DNA from: Flagellimonas lutaonensis
GTDB lineage: Bacteria > Bacteroidota > Bacteroidia > Flavobacteriales > Flavobacteriaceae
Assembly (NCBI RefSeq): GCF_000963865.1
Contig: NZ_CP011071.1
Coordinates: 682,001-746,000, forward strand
DNA: 64,000 bases
Direction: 5' to 3'
The position numbers and the translations under genes are program-made. The number at the start of each line of letters is the position of its first letter. Position 1 is the stretch's first letter. Below are positions 45,067 through 53,287 of the stretch, piece after piece. The notes below the pieces were generated by a model. The model made no database searches. It was not told where the DNA came from and was given only the letters and a program-made list of their open reading frames with translations.

Positions 45067-46047
45067 CTACTCGATGTAGCCCATCTCTCGCATCCAGTCA
45101 TCATTGTACATTTTGGCCACGTAGCGACTGCCATGATCGTGAAAGAGCACTACCACCACATCGTCTTTGGTGAAGTGTTCTTTTAGCTGCAACACTCCCT
45201 TAATGGCAGCCCCGGCCGAGTTGCCCAAGAACATACCCTCTTCTTTTGCCAACCGTTGGGTATAGATGGCCGCATCTTTGTCGGTAACCTTTGTAAAACC
45301 GTCTATTATATCAAAGTTCACGTTCTTCGGAAGAATATCCTCCCCAATGCCTTCGGTAACATAAGGGTATATCTCATTCTCATCGAAAATGCCCGTCTCA
45401 TGGTATTTTTTGAATACCGAACCATAGGTGTCAACACCCCAGACCTTGATTTCGGGATTTTGTTCCTTTAAATATTTTCCCACACCAGATATGGTGCCCC
45501 CGGTACCGACACCCACCACAAAATGGGTCACTTTGCCATCGGTCTGTCGCCATATTTCAGGGCCAGTGGTCAAGTAATGTGCCTTGGCATTGCTGGGGTT
45601 GTCATACTGGTTCACGTACCACGAATTCGGTATCTCTTCTGACAATCGTTTGGCGGTAGAATAATAGCTTCTCGGGTCGTCGGGTGCCACATCGGTCGGG
45701 CATACGTGTACCTCGCTGCCCACAGCTTTCAAAATGTCTATTTTTTCTTTGGACTGTTTATCACTGATCACACAGATAAGGCGATACCCCTTTACAATGG
45801 CGGCCAAGGCCAGCCCCATGCCCGTGTTGCCCGAAGTACCCTCGATAATGGTGCCGCCGGGCCTTAGCCTTCCATCGGCTTCCGCATCTTCGATCATTTG
45901 AAGGGCCATACGGTCTTTTACCGAATTGCCGGGGTTAAAGGTCTCGTATTTGGCCAAGACCATGCAGGGCAGTTCGGCCGTTAACTTGTTGAGTTTTACC
46001 AAGGGCGTATTGCCAATGGTCTCCAGAATGTTTTCAGCATATTCCAT
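45067..46047 (-). CDS. PLP-dependent cystathionine beta-synthase/cysteine synthase family enzyme
   Basis: This 326-residue fold-type II PLP enzyme begins ENILETIGNTPLVKLNKL, has the PLP lysine in PGNSVKDRM (Lys44), EGTSGNTGMGLA, the phosphate loop VGTGGTISGVGKYL and GNSAGAA near the C-terminus. The stretch DDPRSYYSTAKRL and the NQYDNPSNAKAHY loop favour cystathionine beta-synthase over CysK/CysM. There is no CBS regulatory domain. It belongs to sulfur amino-acid metabolism; the exact donor is not settled. Confidence 0.88.
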   Translation of the reverse strand: MEYAENILETIGNTPLVKLNKLTAELPCMVLAKYETFNPGNSVKDRMALQMIEDAEADGRLRPGGTIIEGTSGNTGMGLALAAIVKGYRLICVISDKQSKEKIDILKAVGSEVHVCPTDVAPDDPRSYYSTAKRLSEEIPNSWYVNQYDNPSNAKAHYLTTGPEIWRQTDGKVTHFVVGVGTGGTISGVGKYLKEQNPEIKVWGVDTYGSVFKKYHETGIFDENEIYPYVTEGIGEDILPKNVNFDIIDGFTKVTDKDAAIYTQRLAKEEGMFLGNSAGAAIKGVLQLKEHFTKDDVVVVLFHDHGSRYVAKMYNDDWMREMGYIE

Positions 46048-46272
46048 AATGGGTGCAAAAATAGAATTTCTGGTTTCGGGTTTAAAGGTTTTGGGTTTAA
46101 AGTTTCTTTGGTTTCTGGTTGCAGATCACAAACTTTTTTGTGACACGAAGTTCGCGAATTGCAACGAATAAATCATTTTAGAGGTAGTGTGCGATTTTAT
46201 ATTTGAACTGGCCGCTTGAACTTGATACTTTTAGCGTATATCAATTATTCCCCCCTTTGGGGGATACGGGGC
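46048..46272. other. Microrepeat-rich spacer
   Basis: No gene is visible. The sequence has degenerate tandem words of the GGTTTTGGGTTTAAAG type (46075-46125), a CACGAAGTTCGCGAATT stretch and the palindrome TCCCCCC/GGGGGGA-type hairpin at 46249-46264, which may terminate the permease gene. Confidence 0.5.
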
Positions 46273-47514
46273 CTATTCAAACTTAATGGCCTTTACAGGC
46301 GTGATCTTGGTGATGGCATAAGAGGGCAGCAGCAGCATCAATAGGCACAACAGCATTACCCCCAAGTTGAGCAACAATATGGCCATTGGGTTAATATAGA
46401 CCGGTATATAGTCAATATAATATTCTTCGGGATTGGGAAACGTTAAAAACCGGTACTTCTGCTGGAGAAGTAGAATCCCCAATCCGATGACATTCCCCCA
46501 AAAAAGTCCGATTCCTATCAAATAGGCGGCATTGTACAGAAAAACTTTGCGGATACTCCAATTTTGTGCCCCCAAGGCCTTGAGAATTCCTATCATCTGG
46601 GTGCGCTCTAAGATCAATACTAAAAGGGCCGTGACCATATTGATGCCGCCCACAATAATCATGATGCCGATTATCAAGGCCACGTTGAAATCGAAAAGAC
46701 CGATCCATTCAAAAATCTGAAAGTATTTGCTCTTGATATCACGGGTATCGAGGTTAGAAAGTGTTTTATTATAGATTTCCGCACTTTTTTGGTCGATTTG
46801 ATCAAAATCTTCCAAGAAAACCTCAAAATTGCCCACTTGATCGGCTTCCCACCGGTTCATCCGTTGAATGTGGCGGATATCCACAAAAACATATTGTGCA
46901 TCAAACTCATCAAAACCACTATCGTAGATGCCCACTACCTTAAACCGCCGATTGTTGGGCATCTTTGAAGGGTCTCCCTCGCGTAAGAAAATGGCCGAAA
47001 AGGTATCACCGACCTTCAGTTGCAATCGATTGGCCATCAATCGTGATATCAAAACCTCATCATTCAGGTCACCGTAATAATCGGGAAGCCTGCCATCGAC
47101 AAGATATTCCTCAAAATACGACCAATTATAATCGCGGCCCACCCCTTTGGCAATCATGCCCTCAAAGGTGTCTTCCATTCGAATAATGCCCGGTTTGGTG
47201 GCCACGGCCTGCACATGGGCAATGCCCTCAACGTCTTTGAACTCTGGGTAAAAATCCTGCTGGGTCGAAACCGGTACCGTTGAAACCTCTGAGTTGTTGT
47301 TGTCGTAGTTTGAAATCTGGATGTGTCCATTGAAGGCGGCCACTTTTTCCCTGATTTTTCGTTGCAGGCCAGCACTGGTGGCAATGGCGATCAGCATCAT
47401 TACAATACCGATGGCAATCGCGGCGATGGCGATTTTAATTATCGGGGCCGAAATGCTAATTTTATGCGATGCCCCTTTAATGAGGCGCTTGGTAATAAAA
47501 AGTTCTAAATTCAA
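46273..47514 (-). CDS. LolC/E-type ABC permease (FtsX family)
   Basis: The 413-residue protein has the canonical start MNLELFITKRL, an N-terminal membrane segment (IIKIAIAAIAIGIVMMLIAI), a MacB-like periplasmic domain and three C-terminal membrane helices ending PSYAITKITPVKAIKFE, the FtsX-type layout. LolC/E proteins move lipoproteins out of the inner membrane. The ATPase is not adjacent. Its start lies three bases from that of the divergent NamZ gene. A CCCCC/GGGGG palindrome (46249-46264) sits after the stop. Confidence 0.88.
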   Translation of the reverse strand: MNLELFITKRLIKGASHKISISAPIIKIAIAAIAIGIVMMLIAIATSAGLQRKIREKVAAFNGHIQISNYDNNNSEVSTVPVSTQQDFYPEFKDVEGIAHVQAVATKPGIIRMEDTFEGMIAKGVGRDYNWSYFEEYLVDGRLPDYYGDLNDEVLISRLMANRLQLKVGDTFSAIFLREGDPSKMPNNRRFKVVGIYDSGFDEFDAQYVFVDIRHIQRMNRWEADQVGNFEVFLEDFDQIDQKSAEIYNKTLSNLDTRDIKSKYFQIFEWIGLFDFNVALIIGIMIIVGGINMVTALLVLILERTQMIGILKALGAQNWSIRKVFLYNAAYLIGIGLFWGNVIGLGILLLQQKYRFLTFPNPEEYYIDYIPVYINPMAILLLNLGVMLLCLLMLLLPSYAITKITPVKAIKFE

Positions 47515-47517
47515 CGA

Positions 47518-48768
47518 ATGACCGTTTTATCCTTCTTCAAAAGTACAGTTTTCTTGTTTGTTTTTGTGCTTGCTGCCTGCGGACAGAAGCACACTTCAAA
47601 TTCAAGCCATCCCCTTGCAAATTCCAAAAAAGAGACAGGAAAGGTAATGGTGGCCGCCAATAGAACGGACGCTTATCTTTCTTTGCTAAAGGATAAAAAT
47701 GTGGGGGTGGTCGCCAACCAAACATCAGTAATATTTCGAATACCAAATGCCAAATTCCAAGATTCTACAACCTACACCCATTTGGTGGATTCGTTGCTTT
47801 CTTTGGATGTGTCCATAGAAAAAGTGTTTGCCCCCGAACATGGTTTTCGTGGCCAAGCGGACGCGGGTGAAAAAGTGAAAGATGGAATGGATACCCGAAC
47901 GGGATTGCCCATTATTTCACTCTACGGAAAAAATCGGAAGCCATCGCAAGAACAACTGAAAGATCTCGATGTAGTGCTGTTCGACATTCAAGATGTCGGT
48001 GTTCGCTTCTACACCTACATTGCCACATTGCAATTGGTGATGGAAGCCTGTGCCGAAAAAGGCATTCCGGTAGTGGTGCTCGACAGGCCCAACCCGAACG
48101 GGCATTATGTCGATGGGCCCACCATGGAAGAAGAGCATACCGGCTTTTTGGGCATGAACTGCATTCCCCTGGTATACGGAATGACCATCGGCGAATACGC
48201 AACCATGGTAAATGGCGAAGGGTGGCTTGAAAACGGTTTAAAGGCCGATTTAACGGTGATTTCCCTTGAAAATTGGACACATGAGACCGAATATAGTTTG
48301 CCCATACGGCCCTCGCCAAACCTGCCCAACGATACTGCCATTAACCTGTACCCCAGCCTCGGGTTGTTTGAGGGAACCAACATCAACGCGGGCCGTGGTA
48401 CCGAATTTCAGTTTCAGCGGTACGGAGCTTCTTTCTTAGATAGTACAAAATATGACTTCAGCTATGTGCCCCGACCCAATTTTGGTTCAAAATTCCCAAA
48501 AGAAGAGGGCAAGGTCTGCCACGGAAAAGATTTATCACAACATCCAAGAATGAATGAAGTCTCTGTGCGCTGGGTCATCGATGCCCATCAAAATGCATTG
48601 GACAAATCAAAAGTCTTCAATACCGACAATTTCACCAGACATGCCGGTACTGCAAAATTACAGCAGCAAATCGAAGCAGGGCTTTCAGAAGCGGAGATTA
48701 AGGCCTCTTGGCAAAAAGATTTGGAAAGGTTTAAGAAAATAAGGGAGAAGTATTTGATTTATGATTGA
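47518..48768 (+). CDS. namZ: NamZ-family exo-N-acetylmuramidase (DUF1343) lipoprotein
   Basis: The 416-residue protein is a lipoprotein (lipobox VLAAC) of the DUF1343/GH171 family, which removes terminal N-acetylmuramic acid from peptidoglycan fragments. Family motifs include VGVVANQTS, KVFAPEHGFRGQADAGE, LPIISLYG, VLFDIQDVGVRFYTYIATL and FEGTNINAGRGT. A segment of about 13 residues, RIPNAKFQDSTTY, interrupts the usual ANQTS...THLVDSLL junction and is encoded by microrepeat-like DNA (47735-47772). The gene starts three bases from the divergent permease gene and ends ten bases inside the convergent desaturase gene. Confidence 0.88.
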   Translation: MTVLSFFKSTVFLFVFVLAACGQKHTSNSSHPLANSKKETGKVMVAANRTDAYLSLLKDKNVGVVANQTSVIFRIPNAKFQDSTTYTHLVDSLLSLDVSIEKVFAPEHGFRGQADAGEKVKDGMDTRTGLPIISLYGKNRKPSQEQLKDLDVVLFDIQDVGVRFYTYIATLQLVMEACAEKGIPVVVLDRPNPNGHYVDGPTMEEEHTGFLGMNCIPLVYGMTIGEYATMVNGEGWLENGLKADLTVISLENWTHETEYSLPIRPSPNLPNDTAINLYPSLGLFEGTNINAGRGTEFQFQRYGASFLDSTKYDFSYVPRPNFGSKFPKEEGKVCHGKDLSQHPRMNEVSVRWVIDAHQNALDKSKVFNTDNFTRHAGTAKLQQQIEAGLSEAEIKASWQKDLERFKKIREKYLIYD

Positions 48769-49592
48769 CCCGTTGTCGGCTTGCGGTACTTATGAAAGGG
48801 TTGTTTCAACAACCCCCAGACACTGCTGTTCTCTCTTTCATCGGGAAAGGTGTCGACCCCATATACGATTTTCTCGGGGTCAAGTTTCATGTAGGTTCCG
48901 AAAAGCCTGTCCCAAATCGAAAAAATATTGCCGTAGTTCGAATCGGTATAGGGCAATACATAGTGGTGGTGCACCTTGTGCATATCGGGCGAGACAATGA
49001 CCCAACTCAGGGCATTGTCAACCTTTTTGGGCAAGCGAATGTTTGCATGGTTAAACTGTGACAGCACCACCGAAAGGCTTTGGTACAGCATGATGATCCC
49101 TATGGGCGCACCCACGATAAAAACCCCAAAAAGCGTAAAGACATAACGAATAAGACTCTCCAATGGATGGTGGCGATTGGCCGTGGTCGTATCAACATTG
49201 TGGTCGGTGTGGTGCACGAGATGGATCATCCAAAACGGTTTCACCTTGTGCTCGACCCAATGGGCCGTGTAGGCACCGATAAGATCTAACAGCATAACCC
49301 CCAAAACCACATACAGCCAAAGTGGCATTTCGGGCAGCCAATTAATGATGCCAAAATCATTTTGAACGGCCCAATCAGACGTTTGCAACAACAAAAAGGC
49401 CAATGGAAAATTCACCAAAATGGTCGTCAGGGTAAAAAAGAAATTGGGCATGGCATGGCGCCATTTTTTGTACTTGACGCTGAAAAGCGGTACAATACCT
49501 TCCAGAATCCAGAAAAAGGTGATGCCCCCGACCAAAATAAGCGTTCGGTGCAATGGGGGAATGTTCTCAAAGTAGGTGATGATCTGTTCCAT
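48759..49592 (-). CDS. Sterol desaturase/fatty-acid hydroxylase family membrane protein
   Basis: The start at 49592 (MEQIITYFENIPPLHR) gives 277 residues; an ATG at 49622 lies in microrepeat DNA and was rejected. The His-rich di-iron motifs of the family are seen: HWVEH, HLVHHTDHNVD, and the third cluster PDMHKVHHHYVLPY. There are about five membrane helices. The enzyme likely hydroxylates or desaturates a membrane lipid. It is convergent with and overlaps the NamZ gene by ten bases. Confidence 0.88.
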   Translation of the reverse strand: MEQIITYFENIPPLHRTLILVGGITFFWILEGIVPLFSVKYKKWRHAMPNFFFTLTTILVNFPLAFLLLQTSDWAVQNDFGIINWLPEMPLWLYVVLGVMLLDLIGAYTAHWVEHKVKPFWMIHLVHHTDHNVDTTTANRHHPLESLIRYVFTLFGVFIVGAPIGIIMLYQSLSVVLSQFNHANIRLPKKVDNALSWVIVSPDMHKVHHHYVLPYTDSNYGNIFSIWDRLFGTYMKLDPEKIVYGVDTFPDERENSSVWGLLKQPFHKYRKPTTGQS

Positions 49593-49601
49593 TTCAATAA
49601 A

Positions 49602-49636
49602 ATTACAAATTCCAAGGCCCAAATTCCAAATTTAAA
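49602..49636. repeat. Tandem CCAAATT microrepeat
   Basis: CAAATTCCAAGG and CCAAATTCCAAATTTAAA run in tandem just upstream of the desaturase gene. The same word is found inside the NamZ coding region. Confidence 0.55.
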
Positions 49637-49668
49637 CCATCGGGCCGCCAGCCACATACTACCGACTA

Positions 49669-50163
49669 CTATAGATCAATTCTTTTCTTCATCTTCTCCA
49701 CTATATCATAGGCCGCCGGACAAATAGCCACATTCTTGAGGGTAAGATCTGTTATTTGGTGAAACTTTTTTCGGTCGGTATGCGGATACTCGCGACAGGC
49801 CTTTGGCCGTATATCGTAAATAGAACAGTAGTTGTCAGCACCCAAAAAAGCACAGGGCACTTGTTGCAATACATAATCTTGGTCTTCATCAACCCTCAAA
49901 TAGGCATCGATGAATTTTGAAGGTTTCATTCTAAAATGTTTGGCAATACGCCCAATATCCGCTTGGGTGAACAAGGGGCCGGTTGTCTTGCAACAATTGG
50001 CACAGGTCAGGCAATCCGTTTGCGAAAACGCTTCTTCATGTAGCTCCTGCATTACATAATCCAAATCTTTGGGCGGTCGCCTCTTGAGCTTGGAGAAGAA
50101 TTTTTTATTTTCGGCCTTCTTCTTTTTCGCCTTGTTGGGTAAATCTGCCAGCAGTTTCTGCAT
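49669..50163 (-). CDS. YkgJ-family cysteine-cluster protein
   Basis: The 164-residue soluble protein has the CxxCxxCC-type cluster CLTCANCC in the first half and later cysteines in CAFLGADNYC and the CREYP stretch, the arrangement of the YkgJ family, thought to bind zinc or an iron-sulfur cluster. The basic N-terminus KAKKKKAENKKFF may bind nucleic acid or another partner (inference). The function is unknown. Confidence 0.85.
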   Translation of the reverse strand: MQKLLADLPNKAKKKKAENKKFFSKLKRRPPKDLDYVMQELHEEAFSQTDCLTCANCCKTTGPLFTQADIGRIAKHFRMKPSKFIDAYLRVDEDQDYVLQQVPCAFLGADNYCSIYDIRPKACREYPHTDRKKFHQITDLTLKNVAICPAAYDIVEKMKKRIDL

Positions 50164-50243
50164 ATGGCAAAATTAACGATTGGATCGGCTTTAAACCTTT
50201 GCTAACAAAATAAGTCCCACTTTTGTGGTGCAAATGCCCTAAA

Positions 50244-50954
50244 ATGGAAGATATTTTTGGAAAAGCCCTGTTGGATTATCTCGAGGGAAACGACTGGAAA
50301 AACATCAAAACCCACTCATCTGTGGCCGGGAAAGATGTAATGCCGCTTTCCTATCTCTTTCGTGCTTTTGAAGAAATGCCGTTGTTGGAGCAGAAGGCGT
50401 TGGAGTTGTGCAAGGGCAGCGTCTTGGATATCGGTTGCGGAGCAGGACCGCACAGCCTTTGGCTTCAAAACCATGGATTTAAGGTAACGGCCCTTGACTC
50501 TTCAAAAGGTGCCATCGACACCTGTAGGTCACTTGGCATTGAAAAGACCGTTCATTGCGGGGTACTGGACTATTCTGGAACAACTTTTGATACGTTGTTG
50601 TTGTTGATGAACGGAATCGGAATCGTGGGCCGCTTGGCACTGTTGGTTACCTATCTCGAGCATTTTAAAAAATTGCTCAACCCTGGCGGCCAAGTGCTGA
50701 TGGATTCTAGCAACATCATCTATATGTATGAAGAGGATGACGATGGAGGGGTATGGATTCCCGGTGACAGGGATTATTATGGCGAAGTGGAGTTCACCAT
50801 GGAATACAAGGGCCAAAAAAGCCCTTCCTTTTACTGGCTCTATCTTGATTTCAACACCTTGGAAAATGCCGCGATGGCACATGGTTTTACCTGTGATCTT
50901 GTAAGCCAGGGCGAACATTACGACTATTTGGCAAGATTGACACTGAAAAAATGA
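50244..50954 (+). CDS. SAM-dependent methyltransferase
   Basis: The start at 50244 (MEDIFGKALLDY) gives 236 residues; an ATG at 50223 would add seven residues of no family character. Motif I is VLDIGCGAGPHSLWL, followed by KVTALDSSKGAI and a post-motif region with LLLLMNGIGIVGR. The fold is a class I methyltransferase; the substrate is unknown. It is monocistronic with a short gap to the metalloprotease gene. Confidence 0.85.
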   Translation: MEDIFGKALLDYLEGNDWKNIKTHSSVAGKDVMPLSYLFRAFEEMPLLEQKALELCKGSVLDIGCGAGPHSLWLQNHGFKVTALDSSKGAIDTCRSLGIEKTVHCGVLDYSGTTFDTLLLLMNGIGIVGRLALLVTYLEHFKKLLNPGGQVLMDSSNIIYMYEEDDDGGVWIPGDRDYYGEVEFTMEYKGQKSPSFYWLYLDFNTLENAAMAHGFTCDLVSQGEHYDYLARLTLKK

Positions 50955-51000
50955 TACTAGATTCGATGAATCCTCGTTTGTAAACTAGAAAACAATTGAT

Positions 51001-51882
51001 ATGAAAAAGTTCTTTTTTCCGCTTTTGGGCCTATTGTTCACCTTCGCCTTGGCTTGTTCCAACGATAATGGAGGAGGTGCCGGAAACGATGATGACGGCA
51101 ACGGCACGGTTGACAAATCGGCCAACTTGTTGGCCACGGGGGCATCGGCCAATGACATTCTTTCAAACGAAAAGTTTGACAAGCTTTTGATAGAGGCCGC
51201 CTATGTTACCGGTTTTAGGCCTACCCAAGAGGCCATGGACAATTTTCAAGACTATTTGCGCCAATACACGTTCAAAGATGATATTGAGGTCATCTACAAA
51301 GAGCTGCCATCACCAAATGAAGAGAGCCTGACCTTACAGGAAATTGCCGATTTAGAGGAGGAAAACCGCACGGCCTATAATGATGGTTCAACCTTGGCCA
51401 TCTATATCTATTTTGCCGATGCGCCTTCTGAAGATGATGACGAAGACGAGGGGCTTGTAACCTTAGGGGCGGTATACAGAAACACTTCAATGGTCATCCA
51501 TGAGAAAACCATTCGTACCATTGCGGGTCGAAGTTTGACCATTACCGATGCCGATGTTGAAACGGCCACCCTCAACCATGAATTTGGGCATTTGTTCGGA
51601 CTGGTCAATTTGGGAACCGTGCCGGTCAACGCCCACGAAGACGGTGAGTCAGAAAACCATTGCAATGTCGATGGTTGCCTGATGCAGGCCGAACTGCGGT
51701 TCAGTGTGGCCGGCAAATCAAGTTCCACGATTAAATCAAAAAACGGGATTGCATCTGCTTGCTCGCTGCAAGGCCAAACCGTGCTGAAAATGCTTGAACA
51801 ACAAACTGCCCGTGGATTGTCAGCGGTACCAGGGCTGGATTCTGAATGTGTACTGGATCTTCAGAACAACGGAGGGCAATAG
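51001..51882 (+). CDS. Secreted metzincin-like lipoprotein with HExxH site
   Basis: The 293-residue lipoprotein (lipobox FALAC) has an Asp/Gly-rich linker (NDDDGNG) after the anchor. The zinc site reads HEFGHLFGLVNLG, i.e. HExxHxxGxxN, and a C-H-C pattern (HCNVDGC) follows. The downstream sequence has two more cysteines, so disulfides are likely. The family resembles predicted membrane metalloproteases of Bacteroidota. A peptidase role is plausible but the substrate is unknown. Confidence 0.82.
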   Translation: MKKFFFPLLGLLFTFALACSNDNGGGAGNDDDGNGTVDKSANLLATGASANDILSNEKFDKLLIEAAYVTGFRPTQEAMDNFQDYLRQYTFKDDIEVIYKELPSPNEESLTLQEIADLEEENRTAYNDGSTLAIYIYFADAPSEDDDEDEGLVTLGAVYRNTSMVIHEKTIRTIAGRSLTITDADVETATLNHEFGHLFGLVNLGTVPVNAHEDGESENHCNVDGCLMQAELRFSVAGKSSSTIKSKNGIASACSLQGQTVLKMLEQQTARGLSAVPGLDSECVLDLQNNGGQ

Positions 51883-51968
51883 GTTTTTGGTTTTCTGATT
51901 TTTCAACACAATCCTTTTTGGGACTTAACTTTTGTGTCTTTATCAGCACCATCAAACATTTAGCGAAC

Positions 51969-52601
51969 CTAAGGAATGTTCAAATACTTGTGCGTCTGCA
52001 GCGACACCTTCCATTTCGGATGTTGCATCACGTAGTCGACGATAAGGGGCGTTACCTTTTCCCGTACGCTCCATTCAGGCTGTAGGTAAAGAATACAGTT
52101 CTTGCCCACCTTTGCCGCTTGCTCTTCAGCAAATTTGAAGTCGTGTTTGTTGTACACGATCACTTTCAGTTCATGTGCTTTTTGATGGATGTTTCCTACG
52201 GGTAACTTGTTCTTTTTTGGGGAAAGACAAATCCAGTCCCAAACCCCGGTCAAGGGGTAAGCGCCCGAGGTCTCGATATGTGTCTTGAGTCCTTTGTTCT
52301 TCAAAGATGCGGTCAAGGGGCCCATATCCCAGGTAAGTGGCTCACCGCCTGTAACCACTATGGTATCTGAGTATTTGGCGGCATTAGCCACAATGCTGCC
52401 GATGTTGGTCGGCGGATGGGTCTCTGCATCCCAACTTTCTTTCACGTCGCACCAATGGCAACCCACATCACACCCCCCAATACGAATAAAATAAGCAGCA
52501 GTTCCCTTATGATAGCCCTCACCTTGTATGGTGTAGAATTCTTCCATAAGGGGAAGCATCAGGCCCTTTTCTACCAAATCCATTACATCGTTTGCAATCA
52601 T
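51969..52601 (-). CDS. queE: 7-carboxy-7-deazaguanine synthase QueE
   Basis: A radical-SAM enzyme of 210 residues. The cluster motif is CDVGCHWC (CxxxCxxC). The N-terminal LMEEFYTIQGEGYHKG and the VVTGGEPLTW motif are QueE signatures. It converts carboxytetrahydropterin to carboxydeazaguanine in queuosine biosynthesis. Other que genes are not in the window. The start at 52601 is the first in-frame ATG; ATGs up to 14 codons later are possible. Confidence 0.9.
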   Translation of the reverse strand: MIANDVMDLVEKGLMLPLMEEFYTIQGEGYHKGTAAYFIRIGGCDVGCHWCDVKESWDAETHPPTNIGSIVANAAKYSDTIVVTGGEPLTWDMGPLTASLKNKGLKTHIETSGAYPLTGVWDWICLSPKKNKLPVGNIHQKAHELKVIVYNKHDFKFAEEQAAKVGKNCILYLQPEWSVREKVTPLIVDYVMQHPKWKVSLQTHKYLNIP

Positions 52602-52690
52602 ACTGCAAAGATAGTTTTAAAGTTGCAGTAAGCGGTTTTTCAGTGGTCCATTTAGAGCCATAAAAACGGCCAGCGTTTGCTATCAACTGT

Positions 52691-53143
52691 CTACTCCTTG
52701 ACTGCAATCACGTCAATCTCAATTTTGGCGCCCACGGCCAACCCTGCAGCCGCATAGGTGGTACGCGCCGGTTTTTTGGTGAAGTACTTGGCATATACCT
52801 CGTTAAAAGCCCTGAAATCGTTGATGTCGCTCAATATTACCGTGCATTTCACCACATTGTCCAACGTCAGACCATGTCGGGCCAAGACTGTTTGAATGTT
52901 TTTGATGGCCTGTTCGGTCTCGCCCTGCACGCCTCCTTCGGCCAATTTGCCTACAGACCTATCCATACCGATCTGCCCTGCCAAAAAGAATAGGTTGCCT
53001 GCTTGAACAGCTTCGCTGAACGGGGCTTTTTGTCGTTCAGGGTCAGGGGATTTGTGAAAAATGATTTCCGTTTTTTCTTGGGAATGACCAGCAACCACAT
53101 TGATCAAGGCCATAAGTAACGTCAGGAATATGATTTTTTTCAT
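52691..53143 (-). CDS. Exported RidA-family protein
   Basis: The 150-residue protein has a RidA (YjgF/YER057c) core: AGQIGMDRSVGKL, the VVKCTVILSDINDF strand and the ARTTYAAAGLAVGAKIEIDVIA end, with the conserved Arg in PARTT. A signal peptide precedes it (FLTLLMALINVVAGHSQ), unlike cytosolic RidA, so it is likely periplasmic. RidA proteins deaminate reactive imines or enamines; a periplasmic version is unusual. Monocistronic. Confidence 0.85.
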   Translation of the reverse strand: MKKIIFLTLLMALINVVAGHSQEKTEIIFHKSPDPERQKAPFSEAVQAGNLFFLAGQIGMDRSVGKLAEGGVQGETEQAIKNIQTVLARHGLTLDNVVKCTVILSDINDFRAFNEVYAKYFTKKPARTTYAAAGLAVGAKIEIDVIAVKE

Positions 53144-53212
53144 TTTGTATAATTTGATTGGATACTAATTTCACGAATTACCACGAATACACCTAATTAT
53201 GCAGTGACTCCT

Positions 53213-53256
53213 ATTAATTCACAATTCATAATTTGTAATTCGTAATTCATAATTCG
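53213..53256. repeat. AATTC-type intergenic microrepeat
   Basis: Four to five degenerate copies of an AATTCATAATTCG-like word run in tandem before the HerA-like gene. No coding role is evident. Confidence 0.6.
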
Positions 53257-53287
53257 TTTCCCTATTTTTATCGCAAACGAACCAACA

